Shown: positions 1 through 8,161, counted from the first letter of the stretch. The stretch: 51,000 nucleotides of DNA from Pirellulaceae bacterium (GCA_028280445.1 JANQLU010000087.1:1-51000), one strand, 5' to 3'. The notes: generated by a model not told the origin, from the sequence alone. Program-made: numbers and translations.

Positions 1-75
1 GCCGACAACCATCAACAAATGGCCGCCGATCAGCTCCGCGCTCTTGGGATGGACTATAGGATAACAAATGACTGA
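1..75 (+). CDS. C-terminal tail of an ORF truncated by the window edge
   Basis: Frame 1 is open from the first base to TGA at 73-75 and gives 24 residues ending in DYRITND. The composition looks coding, but it is too short to assign. The stop lies just before an attC-like motif at 81-105, so this could be the end of a gene-cassette ORF. Chance openness over 75 bases is quite possible. Confidence 0.25.
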   Translation, partial: ADNHQQMAADQLRALGMDYRITND

Positions 76-80
76 TGGTG

Positions 81-105
81 GCATAACAAGACGATGCACC
101 GGCAC
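81..105 (+). other. Possible attC-like (integron recombination site) left half
   Basis: The motif GCATAACAAGACGATGCACC resembles the AAC-containing left simple site (R''/L'') of integron attC elements, such as those I recall from marine planctomycetes. It sits between the end of one short ORF and the 3' end of the CPBP protease gene. No paired right half with a complementary GTT core lies within the usual 60-150 bp, so at best it is a broken or rearranged site. Confidence 0.3.
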
Positions 106-930
106 CTAAGATACTTTCCGAGGTTTTACTCGTGTTCGACTAAAAACGACCATGCTCAATCCCATGAGAGCCCAAAATGAAACGACGGCAACACTGAAAC
201 TACTTAATGAAATTAAGTATTGGCTCTCATTCTCTGTTATCAACGAGTTTGAACTACCGAAACCGATAATCAACGCGTTGGAACATGCATGCAATATGAC
301 ACATGTCCATACGGTTTCGGACAGTATTCGCAACTGACCATATACAACGGCCAATCCAAGTGTGCTGAATAGAATCATTAGCAACTCAAGGAAGGAAACC
401 TGGAAACTGCCAGCCAATAGGATTAATGGAAGGTGCCAAGTGAACCAAACGAATCCAACAATCAAATGATTTAACAATACTGATTTGTTGATTCGCGCGA
501 GCGCTGATTCCAAATATCCGCGCCATCCCAACTCCTCTCCAATTGAAGTGACGAGGAAGGCGAAAAACAAGCCACCTGACCTTAGAAAGATCTGAGGTAG
601 GTCGGATACAAACGATTCACTCAATGATACCGAAGAAGAAAAGAAGGAAAGCCCGATCACATAAGAAATGAGCATCACGGGAAGCAAACAGCTGAATAGG
701 TACCAAGGCTTGTTCTTTGAAATGCCGAATCGCAATCCAATATCTTGCCATCCCTCTCGATAGACCGTCTTAACAATGATCGTCATCAATAAAGGGCTCA
801 CGCTCATCAGCAGAATGCCTGACATTTGAAAGGCTGGGTTTTCACCATCAATTCCATTCGCAATCCAAGCTCCAAGGCATGACAATGATATTACGCCGAA
901 TATAAAAATGCAGATTCTTTTCTTGTGCAT
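106..930 (-). CDS. CPBP family intramembrane metalloprotease
   Basis: This 274-residue integral membrane protein has about eight hydrophobic segments. It carries the three signature blocks of the CPBP (CAAX prenyl protease 2 / bacteriocin-processing Abi) family: EELGWRGYL with the paired glutamates and arginine near residue 132, a WHLPLIL block near 165, and HACSNAL near 218. Together these supply the predicted zinc-binding Glu and His residues. Family members cleave within the membrane; in bacteria some give bacteriocin self-immunity, but most have no known substrate. The start is the ATG at 928-930, with no clear ribosome binding site. The gene stands alone on the minus strand, next to attC-like motifs and decayed genes, so a cassette origin is possible but unproven. 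The family call is firm and the substrate is unknown. Confidence 0.85.
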   Translation of the reverse strand: MHKKRICIFIFGVISLSCLGAWIANGIDGENPAFQMSGILLMSVSPLLMTIIVKTVYREGWQDIGLRFGISKNKPWYLFSCLLPVMLISYVIGLSFFSSSVSLSESFVSDLPQIFLRSGGLFFAFLVTSIGEELGWRGYLESALARINKSVLLNHLIVGFVWFTWHLPLILLAGSFQVSFLELLMILFSTLGLAVVYGQLRILSETVWTCVILHACSNALIIGFGSSNSLITENESQYLISLSSFSVAVVSFWALMGLSMVVFSRTRVKPRKVS

Positions 931-1150
931 GAGTTATTGCTCTAGATTATTTATCATCGCGTGCGAGTTGGACGGGCTGCCGCCGCTCAAAAGTCCGCGG
1001 GTATCGTGGACACGCCAACGGCTTGTGGGCAGTACTTGCTCACTTCTGTATACAGAAAGAAAATCTGTCAAAGGTTACACATGTGTGCACATTTTTCTGA
1101 TGTTTTCTGACTTTCTTTTTTTGTGCAGAAAGAAGGATTTGAATTGACCT
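931..1150. other. Intergenic stretch with an attC-like right half
   Basis: No convincing gene lies here. At 955-975 the sequence ATCGCGTGCGAGTTGGAC contains GTTGGAC, which fits the GTTRRRY core of an attC right simple site. A similar GCGAGTTAGACG lies at 5991-6002. The remainder is AT-rich around 1060-1145 and probably holds the promoter of the CPBP gene or of the remnant downstream. Confidence 0.3.
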
Positions 1151-1386
1151 GGCATCGACACTCGAAAATACAACGATCTTCACGAACCGTACCGGCTTAA
1201 GGTCAAAAACGAGCAGATCAGTGACTTAGACGCTGAGGAAGTCTTGGGGATAGGAAACTGCATCAGCCGATGAAGCAAATGGCACGTAGTTTTAGCTTGT
1301 TAAGCTGCAGCCATCGTCTAGCAACGGCAATGCTGAAAGAAGTCGGGCCTGACTTCGCCACCTGCCTTGCGCCATCACCGTTTTAG
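1151..1386 (+). pseudogene. Frameshifted remnant of an unidentified ORF
   Basis: Two adjacent coding-like stretches on the plus strand are joined by a frameshift near 1255. The first reads about 35 residues, including KVKNEQISDLDAEEVLGIG. The second reads about 40 residues, including LATAMLKEVGPDF, and ends at TAG 1384-1386. Neither has a credible start. The residue composition looks like a real protein, but I cannot name the family. A chance pair of open frames is the alternative. Confidence 0.25.
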
Positions 1387-1534
1387 CAGCGAATATGCGC
1401 TGTAGTTTTCGACTGGTCGAACTTGGTTTTGCGATTGAAGCTAAGGTCTTCTGCTGGGGATTCAAAAACGGATTCCGCCGCGGAAACACCGCGGAACCGG
1501 CGATTGGCGTTTCTGCATCGGACCCATCGAGTTT

Positions 1535-2359
1535 TTGACGGTGAAATCCTTTCCATTTTTCAATTGGATCCTCGACTTCTGATTGTTGGAATCTCGGTTT
1601 GGTGATAGGCGCTTCCAGTCGTTGCTTTTCCAGGCATCCTCGGAAACCATAAAACTGGCGGTTCTTATGGGAAGATCGTCACTTCGCTCAATTTCGATCC
1701 CGAGTCTCTCTGGTAGTCGTCCCGTACATTGGCAAAAGGAGCGACACAAATGTAAAACACGCCGTTGATATCGTAAGGCAAACAGAAGTGTTCGTTGAAT
1801 ATTGGGCCGTTTCCTACCCCAATTTGGACTTATGTACCAGCCACCAGTGCGCTATTGTGCTTCTGCCTCACTCGTTGGGACGATTGGCGCTAAACATCCG
1901 GTTGGGCCCTTTTCCAACAGCGTGGAATCTCAATTTGCCATCCTTGAGATTGACGACTTCGATGTACTGTCCATAGGTCTCGCTTCCATAAACGGCGACC
2001 TCTCCGTTCCGACATTCCAAATTAATCTGATTTCTGTATTTGCCGTGATCAACATCCCCAATTCCCTTTAGATTTCGTCGCCATAGTTCTTTCTTTTGGG
2101 AGAGGTCAAATGCGACGAGTTCGCATCCAGTTGAAACTACGCTGTAGTTTGCATAGACGAGGGTTTCGTCGTGAATTACATAAGCACTGTTGTTGTTGCT
2201 TTTTAACTCAAAAAGAACTTCCTTTTCATTTGAGATCTGAATAGTAATTTTGTCGGGGGAATGCGAATCGGTTCGGACTAGTGAAGTGGTGTAATTGCCC
2301 GACGATTTCTGGAAGTAATAAAACAGGGATGTCTTTTCGTCGCTCCATTTCCAACTCCA
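1535..2359 (-). pseudogene. Decayed homologue of the secreted protein at 4334-5323
   Basis: Translated on the minus strand, this region aligns along its length with the intact protein at 4334. WSWKWSDEKTSLFYYF matches WHWKWSEGKSSVFHYF; ELVAFDLSQKKELW matches KLIAIDLSRKKKQW; GQYIEVV is identical. The frame stays open for 163 codons from 2359 to TGA at 1868-1870. Homology then continues in other frames: HFCLPYDINGVFYICVAP near 1800, and PERLGIEI through IQLKNGKDF at about 1535-1700. At least two indels therefore separate the parts. A segment equivalent to roughly 45 residues is also missing in the middle. The signal peptide of the intact copy is absent: homology starts exactly after the TAG that ends the WD40-like gene, where the intact copy has a Gln codon (CAG). 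I read it as a duplicated, decaying copy fused to or truncated against its neighbour. Confidence 0.75.
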
Positions 2360-3313
2360 CTAGTCTTCGGTTTTCCAAATCTGAATCCTTCCCTCATCTC
2401 CATGTTTGGCCGAATTTTCGATCGCGGCGATAAATTTGCCGTCCCAAGAGACGGAGACACTGCGGGTGTGGCCTGTATATGGAATCTGGATTGGTTTGAT
2501 GTTTTCTTTAACGTTAACTATATCTTTTGGCAAAGGGTAATAACCTTTGCCGCGTGAATCGACGGAAACGAAACAATTGCGTCCGAAAGAACATTTTTCC
2601 GATCTATAGATGATCGGAAGTTTGTTCCATTTTTCGCGCTTCCCCGATTCAATATCGATCAAGTCGAACTCCAAAGGTGGAGCCCCAAATCTATTCTCAC
2701 CGAAAATACAGGCGATTTTCTTTCCCTCTTGGACAAAGCCGATCCGACCTAATCGATCATTTGAGTGTTTTTTGAGATCAATCGTCTTCAACAACTTTCC
2801 TTTCATTGGATCGTAAATTTCGATTACTTTCGTGCGGGTGTAAAGCGCCAGCCGTCCATCATCGCTAAAGGCTGCACTCGATAGTGTCCAGTAAAGACCT
2901 TCCTTTTTGAGATGTTTGAGTGAAATCCGCCGGACCAGTTTCCAAGATTGCGTGTCGTACAAACAGACCGATGCGGTGGAATCATTGATGACCCCGGTGT
3001 CGACTAAAAAGCGCCCATCGGGTGAAGCTAACAAGTGACCATGACTGGTCCTGAAATCGGGAGTTTTGTCACCACCCATACTCCTGATCATTTTGCCAGA
3101 TTTGACATCCCAGATTTTTAGTATTCCGTCCCCTCCAGCTGCGACCCAACTTCCGTCCGGGGCCACGACGATATGTCTGAAGTAAGCTTGAAACTTAATC
3201 TGTTTTTCCGGCTTTACTTCTATGAACTTCAGATCTCGCGTTTGTTGAGCATAAGAATTGACACCATTAGCAAACAAAACGAGAAAGGCGAATGGAAACA
3301 AAAAGCGGTTCAT
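2360..3313 (-). CDS. Secreted WD40-like beta-propeller protein
   Basis: This protein has 317 residues. The start is the ATG at 3311-3313, preceded by AGGAGT about nine bases upstream. It opens a typical signal peptide (MNRFLFPFAFLVLFANG...SYAQQ). An upstream in-frame start at 3376 would bury that signal. The mature part shows degenerate WD40 blades, for example APDGSWVAAGGDGILKIWD near residue 50, ASPDGRFLVDTG, SDDGRLALYTR and a final WDGKFIAA...RIQIWK. It is probably a periplasmic or surface scaffold or sensor; no catalytic residues are visible. It ends in TAG, and in the same frame a domain homologous to the product of 4334 follows directly, so the protein may once have been longer. Confidence 0.7.
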   Translation of the reverse strand: MNRFLFPFAFLVLFANGVNSYAQQTRDLKFIEVKPEKQIKFQAYFRHIVVAPDGSWVAAGGDGILKIWDVKSGKMIRSMGGDKTPDFRTSHGHLLASPDGRFLVDTGVINDSTASVCLYDTQSWKLVRRISLKHLKKEGLYWTLSSAAFSDDGRLALYTRTKVIEIYDPMKGKLLKTIDLKKHSNDRLGRIGFVQEGKKIACIFGENRFGAPPLEFDLIDIESGKREKWNKLPIIYRSEKCSFGRNCFVSVDSRGKGYYPLPKDIVNVKENIKPIQIPYTGHTRSVSVSWDGKFIAAIENSAKHGDEGRIQIWKTED

Positions 3314-3515
3314 GTTGAAATTACTCCTGGTTTGTTGTTGAACATTAGACAGGTTTTCAACGGCGACAATTCCCAATCTGTCGCATTCCAGTCACAAATG
3401 TCGCAAAAAAGCACATTGTCTTCCTCGAACCAACAGATTTGCATCTAATTACTTGATAATCTTGAACGGTTGCCATTGAAGCCAATGATGAGAATTCGTA
3501 TTCACCAATGCGTCT

Positions 3516-4114
3516 TTACTTCCAGCGATCTCGATACTCTGTTGGCGTGCAGCCAACGTGTCGTCGAAAAACTTGATTTAAGCGTCGAGTCTCGGTGAAG
3601 CCAGTTCGTAGCGCAATCTGTTTGATGAGTAAGTTTGTATCAACTAGCAAACGGGAGGCTATCTCAATTCGAATTTTGGAAATCAGTTCTTTGACGGTGA
3701 GACCTAGTTCCGATTTGACCTTTCGTTCAATGGTCCTTCGAGAAAGGTTGGTCGAAGTTGCAATATCATTGACCCCAATCGGTCGTATGTACACTTCTTG
3801 AATGAATTCGATAATCTCAGCAACATGCTCGTCATTGACGAGGAACGATGCCGTGGAGTCACGTGGTGTAAGTCCCTTTGGTTTGACCCGCTGGTTCCTA
3901 GTTTCAACCTTGGGATTGTTTATTTTCCCGCGACAAGATCTCGTGGCAACAAGAAAGGATTTACCACGATGTCGACGCTCCGTTTTTGCGCCACATTTTG
4001 AATACCACGGTACACATCCATGTAGTTTCGAAACGGAGTCGTAATATCCAGACCAACCATCACGCGCAGTCTATCTCGTTGGTTTGGCCGAAGTTCATCC
4101 AAAATCTCTACCAC
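3516..4114 (-). pseudogene. Internally deleted XylR/AraC-type transcription regulator
   Basis: The 3' part (about 3910 to 3516) encodes a complete AraC-family DNA-binding domain. The segment LTPRDSTASFLVNDEHVAEI is followed by two helix-turn-helix units, with SRRTIERKV and the second-unit motif IALRTGFTETRRLNQVFRR, and ends PTEYRDRWK. The linker resembles that of XylR-type regulators. The 5' part (4114-3920, another frame) encodes a LacI/periplasmic-binding-like N-terminus, RVMVGLDITTPFRNYMDVYRG, ending in TAA. The two are joined by a frameshift, and most of the sugar-binding domain is missing: about 600 bases, against roughly 1.15-1.2 kb for intact XylR relatives. The DNA-binding half alone could be translated from the GTG at 3794 (92 residues), but a working sensor is lost. 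Confidence 0.7.
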
Positions 4115-4333
4115 CTAGCGAGTTGACTCAATGACGCAAAATGACACCACTTTGCCGCAAAACTGCCGGTGACTCGAGGCGGATGGGCGCCAACAATTGG
4201 AACAGTTGGTTTTCGAAGAAGGCAAAGTCATGGAAATTCATCGAACGATTGTTGACGAGATAGGGGTTGGCGAAAACCGATTCGACTAAAAACCAAATTC
4301 AGATTATCACTTTGAAAACTTTGGGGGAAAGAC

Positions 4334-5323
4334 ATGAGAAGTTTGGCAGTATCGATCGTTGTAGTCCTTTTTTTCGCGACAAGTGCTTTCTCGCAGGACC
4401 AGTGGCACTGGAAGTGGAGCGAAGGCAAATCGTCGGTGTTTCATTATTTCGTTAATTCCCCAAGTGCCTACAAAACGTCTCTAGTTCGCAGCGGAGCCGG
4501 GCGTTTCGGGCCGATTACAATTCAAATTTCGAAATCGGGTGAACTTCTCTTTGAACTAAAGGGTCATGAAAAAAGTGTGTTTGTGATCAAAGACGACACT
4601 CTCGTCTATGCAGACTACAGCGAGTATTCAACGGGCTGCAAATTGATTGCGATTGACTTATCCCGGAAAAAGAAACAGTGGGAAAAACGATTGAAAGGCA
4701 TTGGTCGAGTTTCGCATTCCGAGTACACAAACCGTATCAACATGGAAATCCGCAAAAACGACGTCGTGGTTTATGGTAACGAATTGTCAGGGCAGTATAT
4801 CGAAGTCGTCAGGATAGATGATGGAAAGGAAAAATTTCATGCCGTCGGTCAACATCAAAATCACCGATTTGTAAAGCCTGAGTCCGACACAAGTCCACGA
4901 GCTGCAAAAAGACAAAACGTGGATGCGGGATATTTTGTAGTGGAATGCACCGTAATTGATTCGAGGACGAAAGAAAAATCTGCAAACTGGACCGTCAACG
5001 TAAACCACTCATGGATAGGGAGTGGCCCTGTTCGTCATGACCATTTCTGTATGCCTTGCGACGTCAATGGGCGGTTTTATATCTGTGTGGCTCCGACTGT
5101 CAGCGATGCAGACAAATACCCGGAAAGACTGGGAATTGAATTAACAAGTCACTCGAAGAGCAAAACAACATTTCTGGTTTCCAGAGATATGTGGAAGTCT
5201 GGCGAGTGGAAGACTCCTAAACTTGTACGCTCTGGAAAAAACAAGGAGGAAAACGCTCCAAAAATCGAATTGAAGTTGCGATTGGTCTCGCCGTCAAAGA
5301 CATTGGTAGGGCCATCGGATTAG
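4334..5323 (+). CDS. Secreted protein of unknown function
   Basis: This 329-residue protein starts at ATG 4334 behind GGGGGAAAG. It has a clear signal peptide (MRSLAVSIVVVLFFATSAFS, cut before QDQ). The mature part is hydrophilic and rich in beta-strand-like segments such as LFELKGHEKSVFVIKDDTLVYAD and LIAIDLSRKKKQWEKRLKG. These recall PQQ/outer-membrane beta-propeller blades, although no repeat is regular enough to assign. The C-terminal region contains DVNGRFYICVAP and a Trp-rich MWKSGEWK. A decayed homologue lies at 1535-2359. The frame continues past the TAG into the next gene. I do not recognise the family; a periplasmic or surface location follows from the signal peptide. Confidence 0.7.
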   Translation: MRSLAVSIVVVLFFATSAFSQDQWHWKWSEGKSSVFHYFVNSPSAYKTSLVRSGAGRFGPITIQISKSGELLFELKGHEKSVFVIKDDTLVYADYSEYSTGCKLIAIDLSRKKKQWEKRLKGIGRVSHSEYTNRINMEIRKNDVVVYGNELSGQYIEVVRIDDGKEKFHAVGQHQNHRFVKPESDTSPRAAKRQNVDAGYFVVECTVIDSRTKEKSANWTVNVNHSWIGSGPVRHDHFCMPCDVNGRFYICVAPTVSDADKYPERLGIELTSHSKSKTTFLVSRDMWKSGEWKTPKLVRSGKNKEENAPKIELKLRLVSPSKTLVGPSD

Positions 5324-5332
5324 TTGCCTTCA

Positions 5333-5977
5333 ATGATGAAACAAACAAATCAATTCCACATAACGTTGATGCAGCCCACAAAATGCGCAATCGACACGAC
5401 TGACTTCGATGATCCAATGGCCAAAAAGATCGATTGGGAGCCTGCGCAGGTCGGCTTCAGCGGTCGCAATCGCAGACTCGTTTCGATCAATTCGAATCGG
5501 TTGGTGTTCCGCTCACCCATCACGGGCCTTGTCCTGATCGTGGCATTTGCTGCTCTAAGCTTTGCCGCGATCTATGACTTCTTTGCAAAACTGTTGGCAG
5601 GGCAGTTCTACGCGGCACCACTGCCGTTCTTCTTTATTTTTGGGGGATTGGCTTGGTTGCTTTTCCACGCTTGGTCGATACCAATCGTTTTCGACAAGGA
5701 AAAGGGATATTTCTGGAGAGGAAGAAAAGTCCCCAGTCCTTCCACAGTACAAACGGATGCAAAACGTTATGCAGCGCTTGAGGAGATTTACGCGCTGCAA
5801 CTCATCAAGCCACCTTGGCTTGGCCGCAGAAAAAGCATTATCTACGAGCTTAACCTCGTCTTGAGATCTGGCGATCGAGTGCATGTTCTCGTTCACCGTT
5901 CGAAGAAAAGATTGCGCAGCTATGCCTCCGATCTGTCTGCCTTTCTGCAAGTGCCGGTATGGGACGTGTGCAAATGA
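5333..5977 (+). CDS. Membrane protein of unknown function with two transmembrane helices
   Basis: This predicted protein has 214 residues. After a hydrophilic N-terminus (KIDWEPAQVGFSGRNRRLV) come two adjacent hydrophobic helices: SPITGLVLIVAFAALSFAAI near residue 60, and PLPFFFIFGGLAWLLFHAW near 95. A basic cytosolic-looking tail then includes DKEKGYFWRGRK and a strand-rich stretch resembling a PH-like or DUF fold. The start is uncertain: ATG 5333 or 5336, TTG 5324, or ATG 5417 (MAKKIDW); none has a good ribosome binding site. The gene lies nine bases behind the stop of the secreted-protein gene, in the same frame, so they are probably co-transcribed. The function is unknown. Confidence 0.6.
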   Translation: MMKQTNQFHITLMQPTKCAIDTTDFDDPMAKKIDWEPAQVGFSGRNRRLVSINSNRLVFRSPITGLVLIVAFAALSFAAIYDFFAKLLAGQFYAAPLPFFFIFGGLAWLLFHAWSIPIVFDKEKGYFWRGRKVPSPSTVQTDAKRYAALEEIYALQLIKPPWLGRRKSIIYELNLVLRSGDRVHVLVHRSKKRLRSYASDLSAFLQVPVWDVCK

Positions 5978-6010
5978 TTCACCTTCACTTGCGAGTTAGA
6001 CGAAGGTGAA
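5978..6010 (+). terminator. Hairpin after the membrane-protein gene (terminator or attC-like half)
   Basis: TTCACCTTC (5978-5986) and GAAGGTGAA (6002-6010) form a perfect 9-bp stem directly after the TGA stop. Only a short T-run (TTT) follows, so intrinsic termination would be weak. The 15-base loop contains GCGAGTTAGAC, close to the GCGAGTTGGAC at 963-973 and to an attC right core (GTTRRRY). Confidence 0.35.
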
Positions 6011-6012
6011 GT

Positions 6013-6220
6013 TTACCAGGATTGGTTGAGAGTCTTGATTTGCTGAAAAGAAGTGTCATCTTTCAAGCCGCAACTGGCGAAAATTGATTGCAGAGCTTCG
6101 ATTTCCAACTTTCGTACAGTGCGTTCGGTGTAAAACGACGCCGCAGGAAAATTGAGAACTCATCAGCCAATTCTTCGTGTATCGCACACAACACCTCGTA
6201 ACCCACAGGCGGGCTATTCC
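6013..6220 (-). pseudogene. 3' remnant of an unidentified gene
   Basis: On the minus strand, reading from just beyond the crotonase stop, a coding-like frame gives GYEVLCAIHEELADEF. After a +1/-1 shift near 6150 it gives FPAASFYTERTVRKLEIEAL...ASCGLKDDTSF and ends at TAA (6013-6015). No start or upstream part remains. It looks like the last 65 or so residues of a lost gene. The family is not recognised, and coding potential is judged only by residue composition. Confidence 0.3.
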
Positions 6221-6226
6221 ATACGA

Positions 6227-7009
6227 CTATTTAGTGAAATCCGGGGGCCGTTTCTCCACGAAGGAGGCGATACCTTCCTGGGCATCTTTGTGTTGTCCGC
6301 ATGCCAGTATGGCAAACCGCTCAGACTCCAATTGACTTTCAAGTGTTGACGATGCCGAATCAGAAAAAAGTCGTTTTGACCAGCCAAATGAAGAGAGTGA
6401 GATTCGGGAAAGCCGATCAGCCCACGCACGTGTTTCATTTTCTAACTCATCGTCATCAACGACAGCGTTGACGAGTCCCAACTGCAAGGCTTTTTCTGAG
6501 TCAATGGGTTCGTCAAATGCCGCCAGTTCAAGTGAGCGCGAAAGCCCTAAAAGCCTGGGCAACATGTAAGTGCTGCCTCCATCCGGGCAAAGTCCAGCAG
6601 ATGGATAACCAAACTTCAGCACTGCGGACTTTGCCATCACTCGAAAGTCGCATGCCATTGCCAGAGAAAATCCGCCGCCAGCCGCAACACCATTGAGCAT
6701 TCCAACGACCGGTTTACCGATTCTTCTGATGCTCGTAATAACTCGATGAAATGGAGTTACCGTTTGGTTGATTCCGGAATGGAGACCGCCAGCATGGTTT
6801 GCAAAGAACTTCAAATCACCACCGGAGCAAAACGCCTTTCCCGCGCCAGTCAGTACGATGACCCGCACTTCGGATTGAAATACAAAGTCCGTCAAGACTG
6901 TCGCAAGACGATCGGCAACATCAGGATTAATGGCGTTGAAAGCTGCAGGTTTGTTGAGTGTAACCCACGCAGTTCCGGAGACAACACTTACCAGGACAGA
7001 GTCAGTCAT
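6227..7009 (-). CDS. Enoyl-CoA hydratase/isomerase family protein (PaaG-like crotonase)
   Basis: This 260-residue protein has the usual crotonase length if started at ATG 7009, which has AAGGG seven bases upstream; an upstream start at 7057 adds 16 unlikely residues. The oxyanion-hole segments are FCSGGDL (residues 60-66) and NGVAAGGGFSLAMACD (106-121). Hydratases place a glutamate next to IP.GGT; this protein has GLCPDGGSTYMLPRLLG with Asp143, the pattern of PaaG-type isomerases. It therefore more likely isomerises than hydrates a CoA thioester, for example in aromatic or fatty-acid degradation. It is transcribed divergently from the ketopantoate-reductase-like/MarR pair, with a MarR-type dyad between them. 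Family firm; substrate open. Confidence 0.85.
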   Translation of the reverse strand: MTDSVLVSVVSGTAWVTLNKPAAFNAINPDVADRLATVLTDFVFQSEVRVIVLTGAGKAFCSGGDLKFFANHAGGLHSGINQTVTPFHRVITSIRRIGKPVVGMLNGVAAGGGFSLAMACDFRVMAKSAVLKFGYPSAGLCPDGGSTYMLPRLLGLSRSLELAAFDEPIDSEKALQLGLVNAVVDDDELENETRAWADRLSRISLSSFGWSKRLFSDSASSTLESQLESERFAILACGQHKDAQEGIASFVEKRPPDFTK

Positions 7010-7098
7010 TTGAGCCCTTCTTAAATAATGTTGATTCAATTCACTACGCATTGCCAAGACTGCTTCGCGTTGCGCAAAGTCAAGTTTGAACGGTGATA

Positions 7099-7127
7099 TT
7101 GTTTCCTGTCAAATATTGATGTATAAT
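7099..7127 (+). promoter_or_regulatory. Sigma-70-like promoter of the reductase-marR pair
   Basis: TTGTTT (7099-7104), a 17-base spacer and a perfect TATAAT (7122-7127) lie 78 bases upstream of the ATG at 7206. The -10 box forms the spacer of the dyad at 7112-7137, so a bound repressor would block it. Confidence 0.6.
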
Positions 7128-7137
7128 CATCAATATT
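7112..7137. promoter_or_regulatory. Perfect 26-bp dyad, probable MarR operator
   Basis: AATATTGATG (7112-7121) and CATCAATATT (7128-7137) are exact reverse complements around TATAAT. MarR-family dimers bind AT-rich palindromes of this kind. It lies in the divergent gap between the crotonase and the operon that encodes a MarR protein, so autoregulation plus control of the crotonase is the simplest reading. Confidence 0.6.
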
Positions 7138-7205
7138 CAATTTAATGGATTCACCAACTCAGTCAAGCAGCAAAGTTTCGAAGCACTGGTAGCAGGATTT
7201 GACAA

Positions 7206-8135
7206 ATGAAAATTGGAATTTTGGGAATTGGCGGCGTTGGAGGGTTTGTCGGAGCACGGCTCTGCGATTTCTACGAAAACGATGGCAACGTGAAAATCAT
7301 TTTTATTTGCCGAGGCGAAACGAAGAATCAGATTAGTCAACAAGGGCTTGTTTTTGAATCGAATAGTCAACAAAAAATGGTGCACCCCGCGTTGGCTAGC
7401 GACGACGTCGATGAAATTGGAGTTTTGGATATTCTCTTGATTGCGACGAAATCTTACTCGCTAAGAAATGTACTCGAGACCTATTCGGAAGTGATTGGAG
7501 ACGAGACGATTGTTATTCCACTTCAAAATATGGTAAACGCAAAAGAAGTTATTCGGCAAACAAATGGGGACAAAGGAATTGTGATGGAAGGGTGTATATA
7601 TGTTTCCTCTCACATTGTCAGTCCGGGCCATATCCATCATGTTGGTGGACCCGGAAAAATAATTGCTGGTGGCCAGAATTTACATCGATTCATGTGGGCG
7701 GTTGAGACGCTGGCAAAGGGCGGGGTCGATATTGAATTTGTCGAAAATATTGCGCAAGCGCTATGGCAAAAATATCTATTCATTGCACCGGCGGGTGCGA
7801 TAACAACGGCATATGATGTGACGCTTGGTGGATTGGCAGCTCGTCCGGAACTAATGGATAATCTGAAGAACATGATGGGAGAGATGGCAATGTTGGCCCG
7901 GGAATACAATGTTGAGTTGGATAAACATGCAATCCAGTCAGCCATGGATGTCTTGAACAAGTTTCCTGCAAATACAAAAACCTCCCTTCAAGTGGATTTT
8001 GAAAATAACAGACAAACCGAAAAAGAATATCTGGTGGATTACATTATTGACAACTGCCAGAAGTACGGTATTGATTCGAATTCCTATTCGAAGGTCAACG
8101 CAAGAATTCTGGCCAGAACAAAAAGCAAATCTTGA
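7206..8135 (+). CDS. Ketopantoate reductase family protein (2-dehydropantoate 2-reductase-like)
   Basis: This 309-residue protein begins MKIGILGIGGVGGFVGARL, the Rossmann NADP-binding glycine motif of the ApbA/PanE family. A middle segment PLQNMVNAKEVI contains the conserved Asn, and a C-terminal helical domain has LWQKYLFIAPAGAITTAYD and the SSLQVDFE-like motif (here TSLQVDFENNR). PanE reduces ketopantoate to pantoate for coenzyme A synthesis, but many relatives act on other 2-oxoacids or are unassigned. The context (MarR regulator 26 bases downstream, divergent crotonase) points to an inducible catabolic role rather than housekeeping pantothenate synthesis; that is inference. The start ATG has AGCAGGA upstream. 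Expression should come from the promoter at 7099-7127. Confidence 0.8.
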   Translation: MKIGILGIGGVGGFVGARLCDFYENDGNVKIIFICRGETKNQISQQGLVFESNSQQKMVHPALASDDVDEIGVLDILLIATKSYSLRNVLETYSEVIGDETIVIPLQNMVNAKEVIRQTNGDKGIVMEGCIYVSSHIVSPGHIHHVGGPGKIIAGGQNLHRFMWAVETLAKGGVDIEFVENIAQALWQKYLFIAPAGAITTAYDVTLGGLAARPELMDNLKNMMGEMAMLAREYNVELDKHAIQSAMDVLNKFPANTKTSLQVDFENNRQTEKEYLVDYIIDNCQKYGIDSNSYSKVNARILARTKSKS

Positions 8136-8161
8136 ATCTGATAAATTGGAACCCTGAAGAC

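Noticed and set aside
1802..2071. Plus-strand open frame over the decayed secreted protein
   Set aside because: Minus-strand translation aligns with a real protein, so this is its shadow.
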